DNA of 64,000 nt, from the NCBI RefSeq assembly GCF_009909195.1, contig NZ_JAAAMU010000015.1, forward strand, positions 62,001 through 126,000, written 5' to 3'. Positions 35,944-44,444 of this stretch are shown here, piece by piece. The notes below the pieces were generated by a model that worked only from the letters and a program-made list of their open reading frames with translations, was not told where the DNA came from and searched no databases. The translations under genes and the position numbers were made by a program. This stretch comes from Paenibacillus sacheonensis (GTDB lineage: Bacteria; Bacillota; Bacilli; Paenibacillales; Paenibacillaceae). Positions within the stretch are counted from its first letter, which is position 1. Each line of letters begins with the position of its first letter.

Positions 35944-37071
35944 ATGAAAGATACGATGCCGTTGTACAAATCCATCGTCGAGGACATTAAGTCGAAGATC
36001 CATAATGGCGAGCTTAAAGAGGGGGACTCGATCCCGACGCAGATCGAGCTGGCCAGGCTGTACGATACGAGCGAAATCACGTCGCGCCGGGCGCTGAGCG
36101 AGCTGGCGGGAGAGGGGCTGGTCGTCCGCATCCGGGGGAAGGGGACGTTCATTCAGCTGCGGGACGCGCTTCCGGATCAGGAGAAGGACGAGCAGGTCAA
36201 GCTGAAGCAGATTCTGCTCGTCCATCCCTCCGCTCCGCCGCATCTGTTCAATCATCCGTTCTATTCCAATTTCATCACGGGCATTCACGCGGTGTGCGAG
36301 GAGAACGGCATCGAATTCCAGCTGTTCGATATCGCGGATAACGTCGAGCTCGAAGTGAATGATTCCGTAGGCGCCATCGTGCTTCCCGGGGTGGAGCAGG
36401 AGAACGGCGTGACGATCGCCAGGCTGAAGGCCTGGAAGGAAGCCGGCCTGCGGATGGTGCTGGCGCATTTCTATTTTCCGCAGCTGCAAATCCCATACGT
36501 CATCGTCGATAATTTGACGGGCGGGTACTTGGCTACCGAGCATCTCATATCGCTGGGGCATAAGAGAATCGGCATCATCGTCACCGGACGGTCCCTGTTC
36601 GACATCAACCAAGAATTCATGCTTCGCCTGCAGGGCTATAAGCTGGCCTTGTCGCAGCACGGCATACCGTTCGACGAGTCGCTCGTAACGGTTATGGAGG
36701 CGCTCGAGGAGCTGGAGGAAATGGGCTATAACGGTGCCATGCAGCTCTTGGCGCTTGCACAGCCTCCGACGGCGATCTTCGCGACGAGCGATTACAAGGC
36801 TTTCGGCGCCATGCGTGCGGGCAAGGAACGCGGACTGTCCATACCCGCGGACCTGAGCATCGTCGGTTACGATGACGTCGTGCAAAGCCGGTATTCTTCG
36901 CCGGCGCTCACGACCGTTCATCAGAACACGGAACGGATGGGACGCCGCGCCGTCGAGTTGCTGCTGAGGCCATGGAGCGAGCGGGAGATCGAGGAGCATT
37001 TCGTCAAAGAGGAGATCGTTCCGAAGCTGCTCGTCCGGAAAAGCACTGCCGCTGTCAATGTTCGCGCATAA
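35944..37071 (+). CDS. AraR-like transcriptional regulator (GntR HTH fused to LacI-type sensor)
   Basis: 375 residues from ATG 35944, preceded by GGAGAGGG; the frame is open 55 codons further upstream but that part has no ribosome site and would include the operator. The first ~75 residues are a GntR winged helix (PLYKSIVEDIKSKI, IPTQIELARLYDTSEITSRRAL, RIRGKGTFI). The remaining ~290 residues are a LacI/periplasmic-binding-protein sensor (TGGYLATEHLISLGHKRIGII, IFATSDYKAFGAMRA, SIVGYDDV). This chimeric layout is that of Bacillus AraR, which senses L-arabinose. Here the position before a GH78/rhamnose operon suggests a rhamnose- or arabinose-related effector. Probably a repressor. Confidence 0.88.
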   Translation: MKDTMPLYKSIVEDIKSKIHNGELKEGDSIPTQIELARLYDTSEITSRRALSELAGEGLVVRIRGKGTFIQLRDALPDQEKDEQVKLKQILLVHPSAPPHLFNHPFYSNFITGIHAVCEENGIEFQLFDIADNVELEVNDSVGAIVLPGVEQENGVTIARLKAWKEAGLRMVLAHFYFPQLQIPYVIVDNLTGGYLATEHLISLGHKRIGIIVTGRSLFDINQEFMLRLQGYKLALSQHGIPFDESLVTVMEALEELEEMGYNGAMQLLALAQPPTAIFATSDYKAFGAMRAGKERGLSIPADLSIVGYDDVVQSRYSSPALTTVHQNTERMGRRAVELLLRPWSEREIEEHFVKEEIVPKLLVRKSTAAVNVRA

Positions 37072-37072
37072 A

Positions 37073-37132
37073 CGTATACTAAAAATAATTTTTCCATACT
37101 ATATTGAAAGAAGCCGGAAGGAATAGTATTCT
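37073..37132 (+). promoter_or_regulatory. Promoter and AGTAT operator of the rhamnosidase operon
   Basis: -35 TTGAAA (37104-37109), 17-bp spacer, -10-like TATTCT (37127-37132). Immediately upstream two minus-strand AGTAT cores (ATACT at 37076-37080 and 37096-37100) lie 20 bp apart; the first is within CGTATACTAA. A repressor bound there would cover the -35. The following ~215 bases of leader up to the gene show nothing else I recognise. Confidence 0.5.
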
Positions 37133-37349
37133 TAAATTGAATTAACGGACCATGAAACAGCTTAATTGCAAGATTGCAAATCCTGCTTGCTGGACGTATG
37201 CGAAACAGCCAATTATCGATCGGTTCGGGAATTTGCTTCGAACATCATTGATTGGGGATGCGTCCACGCGGGCTATTTGTACTTTCTCCAAATGACAGCG
37301 ATTTCATAGGATCCGGCCGTTTTCGAACGACTAGAAGGGAGAAACAAGA

Positions 37350-39662
37350 ATGAAATGGAGCGCCGCTTGGATTTGGGCCGAAGGATTGCAGGATACGCCG
37401 AACACGTACGTCGAATTTCGGACGGTGCTTGAGGCCGGGGCCGCGGAAGCAGGGAGAACATGCCGTTTGCACGTGACGGCCTGCCAAGCTTACGAATTGT
37501 ACGTCAATGACCGGTTTATCGGGAGAGGTCCGTCGCCCTGCTCGCCGGATTATCAATATTACGACACGTACGCAGGGCAAGTTCGGCTGGAGGAAGGCGA
37601 GAACGTCATTGCCGTCGTGGCGTACCATTTCGGGGAGAAAGACATCGTCACGGGCCAGATGCAGGGGGAAGCCGGCTTCCTGCTGCAGGCGGAGTTCGAT
37701 AACGGCGAAGTGATCGCTGCCACCGATGCGTCTTGGCGCTGCCGGAAGTCGCCCCGTTACCTCACGAGCAACGAACGGATCAGCAGGTGGAGCGGCTTCA
37801 AGGAAATTTACACGGCGCTCGGCGATGACGGGTTTCGCGGGCAGGGCTACGACGATTCCGGTTGGGAACGAGCGATCGTGCGCGCGGCCGCGCTTGATCC
37901 CGCCAGCCCGTGGCCGCGCTTGCTGCCGCGCGAAATTCCGTTCCTCGGCATCGAGCGCCGCGAAGCGACGGGCGTCATTCGAAGGGAGGATAACTTCGGC
38001 CGCGTGACGGGGGAGTTTCCTGCCGCGTCTAATCCGGTTTTCCTGGATGCTTCCGCCCCCGGCGCGATGCCGGCGATCGTGTACGACTTCGGCAGCGAGA
38101 CCGTCGGCTACCCCGTGCTGGAGCTGGACGCCGCGCAAGGAGGCGTGCTTCGGATCGCCTACGGCGAGTCGCTGGAGCTGCAGGAAGTGGATACGTTCGT
38201 GCTTCGGCCGGGCAAGCAGCGCTTGCGGACCTTCGGCCGGCGCGCCTTCCGGTTCATGAAGCTGATGCTTGCCGCCTCGCCGCAGCCTGCGGAGCTGCTG
38301 TCCCTGCATGTCGATCAGGTCGGCTATCCGTTCCGGGAGGAAGCCGCTTTCTCGACGGACGATGAGCTGCTGCAAAATATATGGCAGGTCAGTCTTACGA
38401 CGACCCGCATGAACAGCCAGGACCATACGGAAGATTGCCCGTGGCGGGAGAAATCGTTGTGGGTCGTGGACGGCGTCGTGATGGGCAAAATCATTTACGC
38501 CAACTATGCCGATACCGCCCTCATGCGCAAATGCCTGGTGCAAGGCGCGAGAATTCAAAAGCCCGACGGCTCCATTCCCGGTACGGGACCGGAAACGAAC
38601 GGGATGCTGCTGCCCGACTTCTGCGCCTATTGGCTGCTCGGCGTGTACGATTACTGGCAGTACAGCGGCGACCGTACCATCTTGGAGGAGCTGGCCCCCG
38701 CCATCGACCGGCTGATGAATTGGTTCCGCGCGCAAAGCGAGGAGGACGAGACCGGACTCTTCGCCAGGGCGGACCGCAGCGGCTGGTGGTGCTTCATCGA
38801 CTGGAGCGACGATATCGACCGCCGGGACCACGTATCGGGCATTTCGTTCGTCTATTATAAGGCGCTTCAACTATATGCGCGTATTCAAGCCGAGCTCGGA
38901 GCCGGCGATGCGGCAGTCCAAGAGACGCTTGCGCGCGCCGAGAAGCTGCGCGCGGACATTCGGAGATGGCTGTGGCATTCGGAGCGCGGCATGTACATCG
39001 ATTGCCTGGTCGGCACGGAGCGGTCGAAGCATTTCTCGCTGCAGACGAACTTTCTGGCGATCTGGAGCGGGCTCATGAGCGGCGAGGAGCGGGACCGTTT
39101 CTTGGACGATGTCTATGCGGCCGGCGCGCTGCCGCCGGTCCGAGGTCCATTCTTCCAGCACATCGTGCTGGAGGTGCTGGAGCAAGCGGGACGAGCGGAG
39201 CAGGCGATCGCGCTTATTCGCGGCTACTGGGGCGAGATGCTGGCGCGCGGGGCAACGACATGGTGGGAGACGTTCGACGCGACGCTGCCGTTCGTCACGA
39301 TTCCGAGCACGTATCAAGGACATACGCCTACGTACATGGTCGAAGGCATACCGAACAGCCTATGCCACGCGTGGGGAGCGTCGCCGGGCTACATGCTGCA
39401 CCGCCTGCTGCTCGGCGTCGACGTATCCGCCGCAGGTCGAGGCGTTATTCGCTTGAGCGCTCCGGCACCGGAAGCGGACTGGGCGGAAGCCGAGATCCCG
39501 CTCGCGGGCGGAGGCAGCATCAAGCTCGCCTGGCGGCGCGTCGAAGACGGCAGTCTTGCCGGCGAAGCTGCTATTCCGGAAGGGTATACGGTGGAGATAA
39601 AGGACGAAAACCGTTATCCGCTGAAGATCGTTTCCGTTACGAAGGCCGAATATTCGGCGTAA
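37350..39662 (+). CDS. GH78-type alpha-L-rhamnosidase
   Basis: 770 residues without signal peptide, start after AGAAGGGAGAAACAAG. N-terminal beta domains (~1-320; RTVLEAGAA…LHVTACQAYELYVNDRFIGRGPS) precede an (alpha/alpha)6 catalytic barrel (~340-690) and a C-terminal beta domain. In the barrel DCPWREK gives D362 and E367 with the spacing of the acidic residues of characterised GH78 enzymes, and WWETFD carries a further candidate acid. It should release terminal L-rhamnose from imported glycosides. It is the first gene of an operon with an L-rhamnonate-dehydratase-like enzyme, which supports rhamnose as product. Confidence 0.85.
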   Translation: MKWSAAWIWAEGLQDTPNTYVEFRTVLEAGAAEAGRTCRLHVTACQAYELYVNDRFIGRGPSPCSPDYQYYDTYAGQVRLEEGENVIAVVAYHFGEKDIVTGQMQGEAGFLLQAEFDNGEVIAATDASWRCRKSPRYLTSNERISRWSGFKEIYTALGDDGFRGQGYDDSGWERAIVRAAALDPASPWPRLLPREIPFLGIERREATGVIRREDNFGRVTGEFPAASNPVFLDASAPGAMPAIVYDFGSETVGYPVLELDAAQGGVLRIAYGESLELQEVDTFVLRPGKQRLRTFGRRAFRFMKLMLAASPQPAELLSLHVDQVGYPFREEAAFSTDDELLQNIWQVSLTTTRMNSQDHTEDCPWREKSLWVVDGVVMGKIIYANYADTALMRKCLVQGARIQKPDGSIPGTGPETNGMLLPDFCAYWLLGVYDYWQYSGDRTILEELAPAIDRLMNWFRAQSEEDETGLFARADRSGWWCFIDWSDDIDRRDHVSGISFVYYKALQLYARIQAELGAGDAAVQETLARAEKLRADIRRWLWHSERGMYIDCLVGTERSKHFSLQTNFLAIWSGLMSGEERDRFLDDVYAAGALPPVRGPFFQHIVLEVLEQAGRAEQAIALIRGYWGEMLARGATTWWETFDATLPFVTIPSTYQGHTPTYMVEGIPNSLCHAWGASPGYMLHRLLLGVDVSAAGRGVIRLSAPAPEADWAEAEIPLAGGGSIKLAWRRVEDGSLAGEAAIPEGYTVEIKDENRYPLKIVSVTKAEYSA

Positions 39663-39732
39663 CGAGAGGCGCGACGACGACCGCAGGCTCATGACCTGCC
39701 GACCGATTTGATTCCATCGAGGAGGTTGCGGC

Positions 39733-40914
39733 ATGAAAATCCAAGACGTTCGCGTATTCATCGTCAATGGGGGTAAGGCGCACGCCCTGCTCTTAAAACA
39801 GGGCGCTGCTTCGGAGGGCGGCTCATGGCTGTCGGAGACGGTTATCGCCAATCCGATGTCGAACTATCCGGAATACACGGACCGCAGGTCCAGCTGGCTT
39901 GGGATGGGCGGGCGGGTCATCGTCCAAATCATCGCCGACAACGGCATCGAAGGCTTAGGGGAAAGCACCGGCGGCATGGCGACGGCTTCCATCATCCACG
40001 AGCATATTCGCCGGATTCTCATCGGCAAGGATCCTCGCGACATCGAGAAGCTGTGGGACATGATGTTCAAGATTACGCTGCCCTACGGCCGCAAAGGCAT
40101 TCCGATCATGGCGGTCTCCGCCGTGGATCTTGCCCTGTGGGACCTGGTGTCGAAAGCCCGCAGCGAGCCCCTCTACATGAGCCTGGGCGGCGCGACCAAG
40201 GACAAGGTGCAGGCTTACGTCACCGGCAACGAATCCAAGCTGATCAAGGACCGCGGGTATATGGGCCAGAAGCTGGCGATGCCGTACGGACCGTCCTCCG
40301 GCTGGGAGGGCATGAAGCGCAATGCGGCTTTGGTGGCGGAGACGAGGGAAATTCTAGGCCCGGACATGGAAATCATGCTGGACTGCTACATGGCCTGGAA
40401 CGTGGACTATACGATCCGAATGGCAGAGCTGGTTGCCCCGTACCGGGTGAAATGGATCGAGGAAACGCTGCCGCCGGACGATTATGCGGGCTATGCGGAG
40501 ATCAACCGCAAGGTCACATCGTCCGCGATCGCGACGGGGGAGCATGAGTATACCCGTTACGGCTATAAGCAGCTGATCGACTGCGGTGCGGCCCAAATCC
40601 TGCAGCCTGATATTTGCTGGGTCGGCGGCGTCAGCGAAGCGAAGAAAATCTGCGCGATGGCTTCCGCGGCCCATCTGCCTGTCATCCCGCATGCGGGCGG
40701 ACTTCAGCCGTGGGCGCTGCATTTGGTATTCTCGCAAGTGAATATCCCTTATGCCGAATTCGCCTATATTCACGGCGCCGACCGGACGAACTTCGATCCC
40801 GTGTTCGAGGGCGTGCAATTGCCGAAGGATGGCTGGTTCGGGCTGCCGGAAGAGATCGGCGCCGGCATCCGGCTGCGCGAAGGCGCGCTGGACCTACTCG
40901 ATGAACTGAAGTAA
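39733..40914 (+). CDS. Enolase-superfamily dehydratase, L-rhamnonate dehydratase-like
   Basis: 393 residues, start preceded by GAGGAGG. Mandelate-racemase/muconate-lactonizing fold: metal ligands read as D217 (MLDCYMAWN), E243 (WIEET) and E270 (TGEHE), and the catalytic His at 320 (IPHAGG), a pattern of the RhmD group. The enzyme dehydrates L-rhamnonate to 2-keto-3-deoxy-L-rhamnonate with Mg2+. The long N-terminal lid (NPMSNYPEYTDRRSSW) also resembles RhmD. Other acid-sugar dehydratases of the family are possible, but the GH78 neighbour favours rhamnonate. Confidence 0.8.
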   Translation: MKIQDVRVFIVNGGKAHALLLKQGAASEGGSWLSETVIANPMSNYPEYTDRRSSWLGMGGRVIVQIIADNGIEGLGESTGGMATASIIHEHIRRILIGKDPRDIEKLWDMMFKITLPYGRKGIPIMAVSAVDLALWDLVSKARSEPLYMSLGGATKDKVQAYVTGNESKLIKDRGYMGQKLAMPYGPSSGWEGMKRNAALVAETREILGPDMEIMLDCYMAWNVDYTIRMAELVAPYRVKWIEETLPPDDYAGYAEINRKVTSSAIATGEHEYTRYGYKQLIDCGAAQILQPDICWVGGVSEAKKICAMASAAHLPVIPHAGGLQPWALHLVFSQVNIPYAEFAYIHGADRTNFDPVFEGVQLPKDGWFGLPEEIGAGIRLREGALDLLDELK

Positions 40915-40926
40915 GGAGGATGCCGA

Positions 40927-41724
40927 ATGAGCCGCTGCAGGTACAGCATTCGATGCTTCAAGACGGCCTCGCATCGCGCGCCTAAGCCCGTCTTCTTGTT
41001 TATGGACGGATTCGGCGAAGAGCTGGACGTGAATTGTTATTTTTGGCTCGTACAGGGGAACGGACGAAATATCCTGGTCGATACCGGCATGGGCGGCTCC
41101 CATCAGTTGGACTTCGGATCTTACGGAGAGGCGTTCCTGGCGCTTCACCAAGGCAGCCAATCCGGCTTTCCCGTCGGCGAAGGCGAGGATACGATCGCGC
41201 AGCTGCAGACATGCGGCTTGCGACCGGCGGACATCGATACGGTCATCCTGACGCATTTGCACTACGACCATGTCGCGAATATTCCGCTGTTCGCGGAAGC
41301 GGACATCTATGTGAACCGGCGAGGCTGGGAATTCGCGCTTCGGCGGGAATACCCGATCTTCGATTCGTTTCCGCATCCGCTGCTGCGCTACATGGAACGG
41401 GAGATGGGCGGCCGGCTTCGGCTGCTGGACGACGAAGCCGAGATCATGCCGGGGTTGTCGGTCTTCCGAACCGGCGGGCATACCCGCTGCTCGCAGGCCG
41501 TCCTGATCGACACGCATCAAGGAAGAGCGGCGATCAGCGGAGACGTTGCTTTCTTGTACGAGAATTTCGAGCGCGAGCACCCGATCGGCTTCGGCATGAG
41601 TGCCGAAGAGAGCGTGGCCGCGATTCGCCGCCTGAAACGGGAAGCGTCGATCCTGCTTACGGGACATGACGCTGCCGTATTGGAGCGGTATCCAGATGGA
41701 AGAATCGGAGGGGAACCCGCATGA
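40927..41724 (+). CDS. Metallo-beta-lactamase-fold hydrolase, candidate sugar lactonase
   Basis: 265 residues, start after AAGGAGG. The metal-binding motif T-H110-L-H112-Y-D114-H115 and downstream His/Asp positions (GGHTRCSQ, SGDVAFLYENF, LTGHD) place it with the N-acyl-homoserine-lactonase-like branch of the MBL superfamily. Located between a rhamnonate dehydratase and two dehydrogenases, it is best explained as a lactonase opening L-rhamnono-lactone; known LRA2-type lactonases belong to other folds, so this is inference. Its stop overlaps the next start (ATGA). Confidence 0.75.
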   Translation: MSRCRYSIRCFKTASHRAPKPVFLFMDGFGEELDVNCYFWLVQGNGRNILVDTGMGGSHQLDFGSYGEAFLALHQGSQSGFPVGEGEDTIAQLQTCGLRPADIDTVILTHLHYDHVANIPLFAEADIYVNRRGWEFALRREYPIFDSFPHPLLRYMEREMGGRLRLLDDEAEIMPGLSVFRTGGHTRCSQAVLIDTHQGRAAISGDVAFLYENFEREHPIGFGMSAEESVAAIRRLKREASILLTGHDAAVLERYPDGRIGGEPA

Positions 41725-42476
41725 GCGGCAAGCTGCAGGACCGCATTGCCATCGTTACCGGCGGAAGCCGAGGCATTGGGAGAGGGATTAGTCACGTATT
41801 GGCGGAAGCCGGCGCTTTCGTAGTCGTCAATTATACGAACAACGAGGCGGCGGCGCTCGAGGTCGTGGCGGGGATTCAGGGCAAGGGCGGCCGGGCGGAA
41901 GCCGCGCAGGCCGACGTCGGCGTCAAAGCGGACATAGATCGGATGATGGACGGGATCGAGGAGCGGCACGGACGCATCGATATCCTGGTCAATAATGCCG
42001 GCATCTGTCCGTTCAACGGATTCTTCGATATCGACGAGGAGACTTGGCACCGGACGATCAACGTCAATCTGGGCGGCACGTTCTTCTGCTCGCAGCGCGC
42101 GGCGACCGCCATGCGCAGGAACGGCGGAGGGGCGATCGTCAATATCAGCACGGTTACTTCGGCCCGCGGAAGCCGCGATCAAGTGCATTACGCCTCCAGC
42201 AAAGGCGGCATCAATTCGCTGACGAACGCCATGGCTTACGAAGTCGGGAAGTACGGCATCCGCGTCAATTCGATTCTGTGCGGCGGCGTCTGGACGGATA
42301 TCAACGCGCATCAGCGTACGGAGGCCGCGGTTGCGGGCATAACCTCGAGGCTGCCTCTCGGGCGGGCCGGATTGCCGGAGGACCTCGGCAAGGCCGTCCT
42401 CTTCCTGGCTTCGCCGGACGCGGAGTGGGTGACGGGGGCGCATCTGGCCGTCGACGGCGGCTCATTGACGATGTAA
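41721..42476 (+). CDS. Short-chain dehydrogenase/reductase, candidate rhamnose-pathway dehydrogenase
   Basis: 251 residues with a classical SDR Rossmann fold: TGGSRGIG at 13-20, NNAG (~87-90), and catalytic Y157-x3-K161 (YASSK). It starts on ATGA overlapping the lactonase stop, so the two are co-translated. In oxidative L-rhamnose catabolism an SDR acts either first (L-rhamnose 1-dehydrogenase, giving the lactone) or later (2-keto-3-deoxy-L-rhamnonate dehydrogenase). Both are compatible with the operon; sequence alone does not decide. Confidence 0.8.
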   Translation: MSGKLQDRIAIVTGGSRGIGRGISHVLAEAGAFVVVNYTNNEAAALEVVAGIQGKGGRAEAAQADVGVKADIDRMMDGIEERHGRIDILVNNAGICPFNGFFDIDEETWHRTINVNLGGTFFCSQRAATAMRRNGGGAIVNISTVTSARGSRDQVHYASSKGGINSLTNAMAYEVGKYGIRVNSILCGGVWTDINAHQRTEAAVAGITSRLPLGRAGLPEDLGKAVLFLASPDAEWVTGAHLAVDGGSLTM

Positions 42477-42528
42477 CGAAGGAATTTCGGCAGAAGCGAA
42501 GGAACAATAGGAGAAAGAGGGGCTGTTC

Positions 42529-43611
42529 ATGAAAGCGGTCATGTGGACAGGAGCGGAACGGATGTCGGTCATCGACCATCCGCTGCCTGAACCGGAAGCG
42601 AACGAAGTGTTGATCAAAGTGAGCCATGTCGGCATTTGCGGCTCGGATCTGGAAGGCTACTTGGGTCACAACAGTCTGCGGCACCCGCCGCTGCTCATGG
42701 GGCATGAGTTCTCCGGCACGATCGTCGGATTCGGCGGAGGTTCGGGGTCGGGCGAAAGCGCAGAGGCAGGATCAAGCGAGGGCGGAAGCGCATCGTCGGA
42801 GAATACGGCGGCACTCGCGCTCGGCGACCGCGTGGTCGTGAACCCGCTTATTCACTGCGGCGCTTGCCCGCGCTGCATCCGCGGCCAATTCAACCTGTGC
42901 GACCGCCGCCGAATCATCGGCATTCATCGGCCGGGCGCGTACGCGGAGCATATCGCGGTGCCTGCGGCGCAAGTCGTGCGGATTCCGGAAGGGCTGACGG
43001 ATCTTCGCGCCTCGCTGACGGAGCCGCTTGCCTGTTCGCTGCGGGCCGCCCGCCGGGCAATGGCCACTGTACCGATGGGCAACGTCGCCATCATTGGGGC
43101 AGGCGCGATCGGACTGCTGAGCGCGTTCTCGGCTCGGCTGCTCGGCGCCGGCAAAATCTTCGTGCTCGACAATAACCCGCTGCGTCTGAAGCATGTCGCG
43201 GAGCTGGGCTTCGACGGCGCCGTCGACAGCTCGGATGCGGATGCGGTGGCGGCCATGCTGAAGGCGTCCGGGCCGAAAGGCATCGATGTCGTCATCGACG
43301 CCGCCGGCTTCAGCGTCACGCGCAGCCTGGCCAAGCGGATCGTCAACACGGGCGGGACAATCATGAACATCGGCCTCGGCAGCGGCGAGTCGGTGCTCCC
43401 GGTCAACGACATGATCCGCAGCGAGACGACGGTGCTGGGCTCCTTCTGCTACGCGCCGCAGGACTTCGCCGATGCGCTGGAGCTGCTCGCTGCGGGCAAG
43501 GTCACCGAGGCAGGCTGGACGACGATACGTCCGCTTGCCGACGGTCCGGCCTGCTTCGCAAGCCTCGTGCGCGGCGAGGTGCCGCACGGAAAGATTATTT
43601 TGGAGGTCTGA
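42529..43611 (+). CDS. Zinc-dependent medium-chain alcohol dehydrogenase
   Basis: 360 residues of the sorbitol/threonine dehydrogenase class. Catalytic zinc ligands C37 and H59-E60 (GHE), structural-zinc cysteines in CGACPRCIRGQFNLC, and a Rossmann motif (IIGAGAIG). Between the GHE region and GDRVVV there is an unusual Gly/Ser/Glu-rich insertion of about 20 residues (~70-92). As the last gene of the rhamnose operon it may oxidise a pathway intermediate such as 2-keto-3-deoxy-rhamnonate or a related polyol. A strong terminator follows. Confidence 0.82.
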   Translation: MKAVMWTGAERMSVIDHPLPEPEANEVLIKVSHVGICGSDLEGYLGHNSLRHPPLLMGHEFSGTIVGFGGGSGSGESAEAGSSEGGSASSENTAALALGDRVVVNPLIHCGACPRCIRGQFNLCDRRRIIGIHRPGAYAEHIAVPAAQVVRIPEGLTDLRASLTEPLACSLRAARRAMATVPMGNVAIIGAGAIGLLSAFSARLLGAGKIFVLDNNPLRLKHVAELGFDGAVDSSDADAVAAMLKASGPKGIDVVIDAAGFSVTRSLAKRIVNTGGTIMNIGLGSGESVLPVNDMIRSETTVLGSFCYAPQDFADALELLAAGKVTEAGWTTIRPLADGPACFASLVRGEVPHGKIILEV

Positions 43612-43632
43612 AATTCTTAGGTGCTTTCATTC

Positions 43633-43660
43633 GCTCGCCCATTATTGGGCGGGCTTTTTT
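43633..43660 (+). terminator. Rho-independent terminator of the rhamnose operon
   Basis: Stem GCTCGCCCA (43633-43641) with TGGGCGGGC (43646-43654), loop TTAT, then six Ts. Bases 43661-43849 hold no supported gene. Confidence 0.9.
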
Positions 43661-43849
43661 CAGTTTGCCGAGGTTTCGGAGGTGCGACCGCTCGTGCTTG
43701 TCGTTGTATGAACCGGCGCGCATCGCGCGGAAGTCCCCGCGCTTCGGCGAGAATCAGGTTAAGGCGGACAACCTCCTGTTCGGGAACGCACAGTTCGAGA
43801 ATGGCGAATTTCGACGGCATGCGGATGGTTAAATGCGCCTAGGAGATGC

Positions 43850-44395
43850 AGCCGTGCACTACATTGGCCGCAGAACGGCCAAATGCGCATGCTGAGCTGG
43901 AATTGTGCATTAGTGCAGCTTTGTGTGCCTGGTGAGCTCAAACTGAGCTGAAATTGTGCACTACAACAGCTTTGGAAGCTGAATGAGCCCAAGCTAAGCT
44001 GAAATTGTGCAAATGTGCAGCTTTGGGAGCCTGGTGAGGCCAAACTGAGCCAGAATTGTGCGCTACAGCAGCTTTTGGAGCTGAAGGAGTCGAAGGTGAG
44101 CCGAAATTGTGCACTACAGCAGCTTTGGGAGCTTGATGGGCCGAAGCTGAGCCGGAATTGTGCAATAGCGCAGGTTTATGAGCCTGATAAGCGCAAGCTG
44201 AGCCGAAATTGTGCACTACAGCAGGTTTGGGAGCCTGATGTGCCTAAGGTGAGCTAAAATCGTGCGCTACAGCATCTTTGGGAGCAGAATGAGCCCACTC
44301 TGAGTCGAAATTGTGCGCTACAGCAGCTTATTGGGACCTGATGAGCGCAAGCTGAGCCGAAATTGTGCACTACAGCAGCTTTGTGCGCTTGATGA
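43850..44395. repeat. 51-bp-period minisatellite, about 10-11 units
   Basis: The octamer AATTGTGC (one copy AATCGTGC) recurs at 43901, 43952, 44003, 44054, 44105, 44156, 44207, 44258, 44309 and 44361, that is nine times with a period of 51 and 52 for the last step. A degenerate unit in phase starts at 43850. The typical unit reads AAATTGTGCACTACAGCAGC, then TTTGGGAGCCTGATGAGCCC, then AAGCTGAGCCG. Within a unit AGCTTTGGG can pair with CCCAAGCT. As 51 is divisible by three, several frames stay open on both strands (17-residue periodic peptides), but none has a ribosome site. It fills the gap between the rhamnose operon and xylR. Confidence 0.92.
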
Positions 44396-44410
44396 AAAGG
44401 CGCAAACAAA

Positions 44411-44444
44411 ATGAAAAGAAGCGGCGCCCGTTAGACGCCGCTTC
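44411..44444 (-). terminator. Terminator of xylR
   Basis: GAAGCGGCG (44418-44426) pairs with CGCCGCTTC (44436-44444); the xylR stop codon lies in the loop. On the minus strand a T-rich tract (TTTTCATTTTG) follows. Confidence 0.8.

Noticed and set aside
37245..38870. 541-codon minus-strand open frame
   Set aside because: Antisense to the GH78 gene, no ribosome site, and it would run through the operon's leader.
40927..41724. Quorum-quenching AHL lactonase
   Set aside because: The fold fits, but the operon of sugar-acid enzymes and the ATGA overlap with an SDR make a sugar lactone the more likely substrate; kept only as an alternative.
43617..43820. 67-codon minus-strand frame (begins MPSKFAILELCVPEQEV)
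   Set aside because: Protein-like start but no ribosome site, and it reads through the strong terminator at 43633-43660; at most a gene remnant.
44015..44257. Repeat protein of 17-residue units in the minisatellite (also a minus-strand version at 43938-44216)
   Set aside because: The frame stays open only because the DNA period of 51 is divisible by three; no ribosome site, and comparable frames exist on both strands.
43850..44395. CRISPR array
   Set aside because: The whole 51-bp unit repeats with substitutions; there are no unique spacers and no cas genes.
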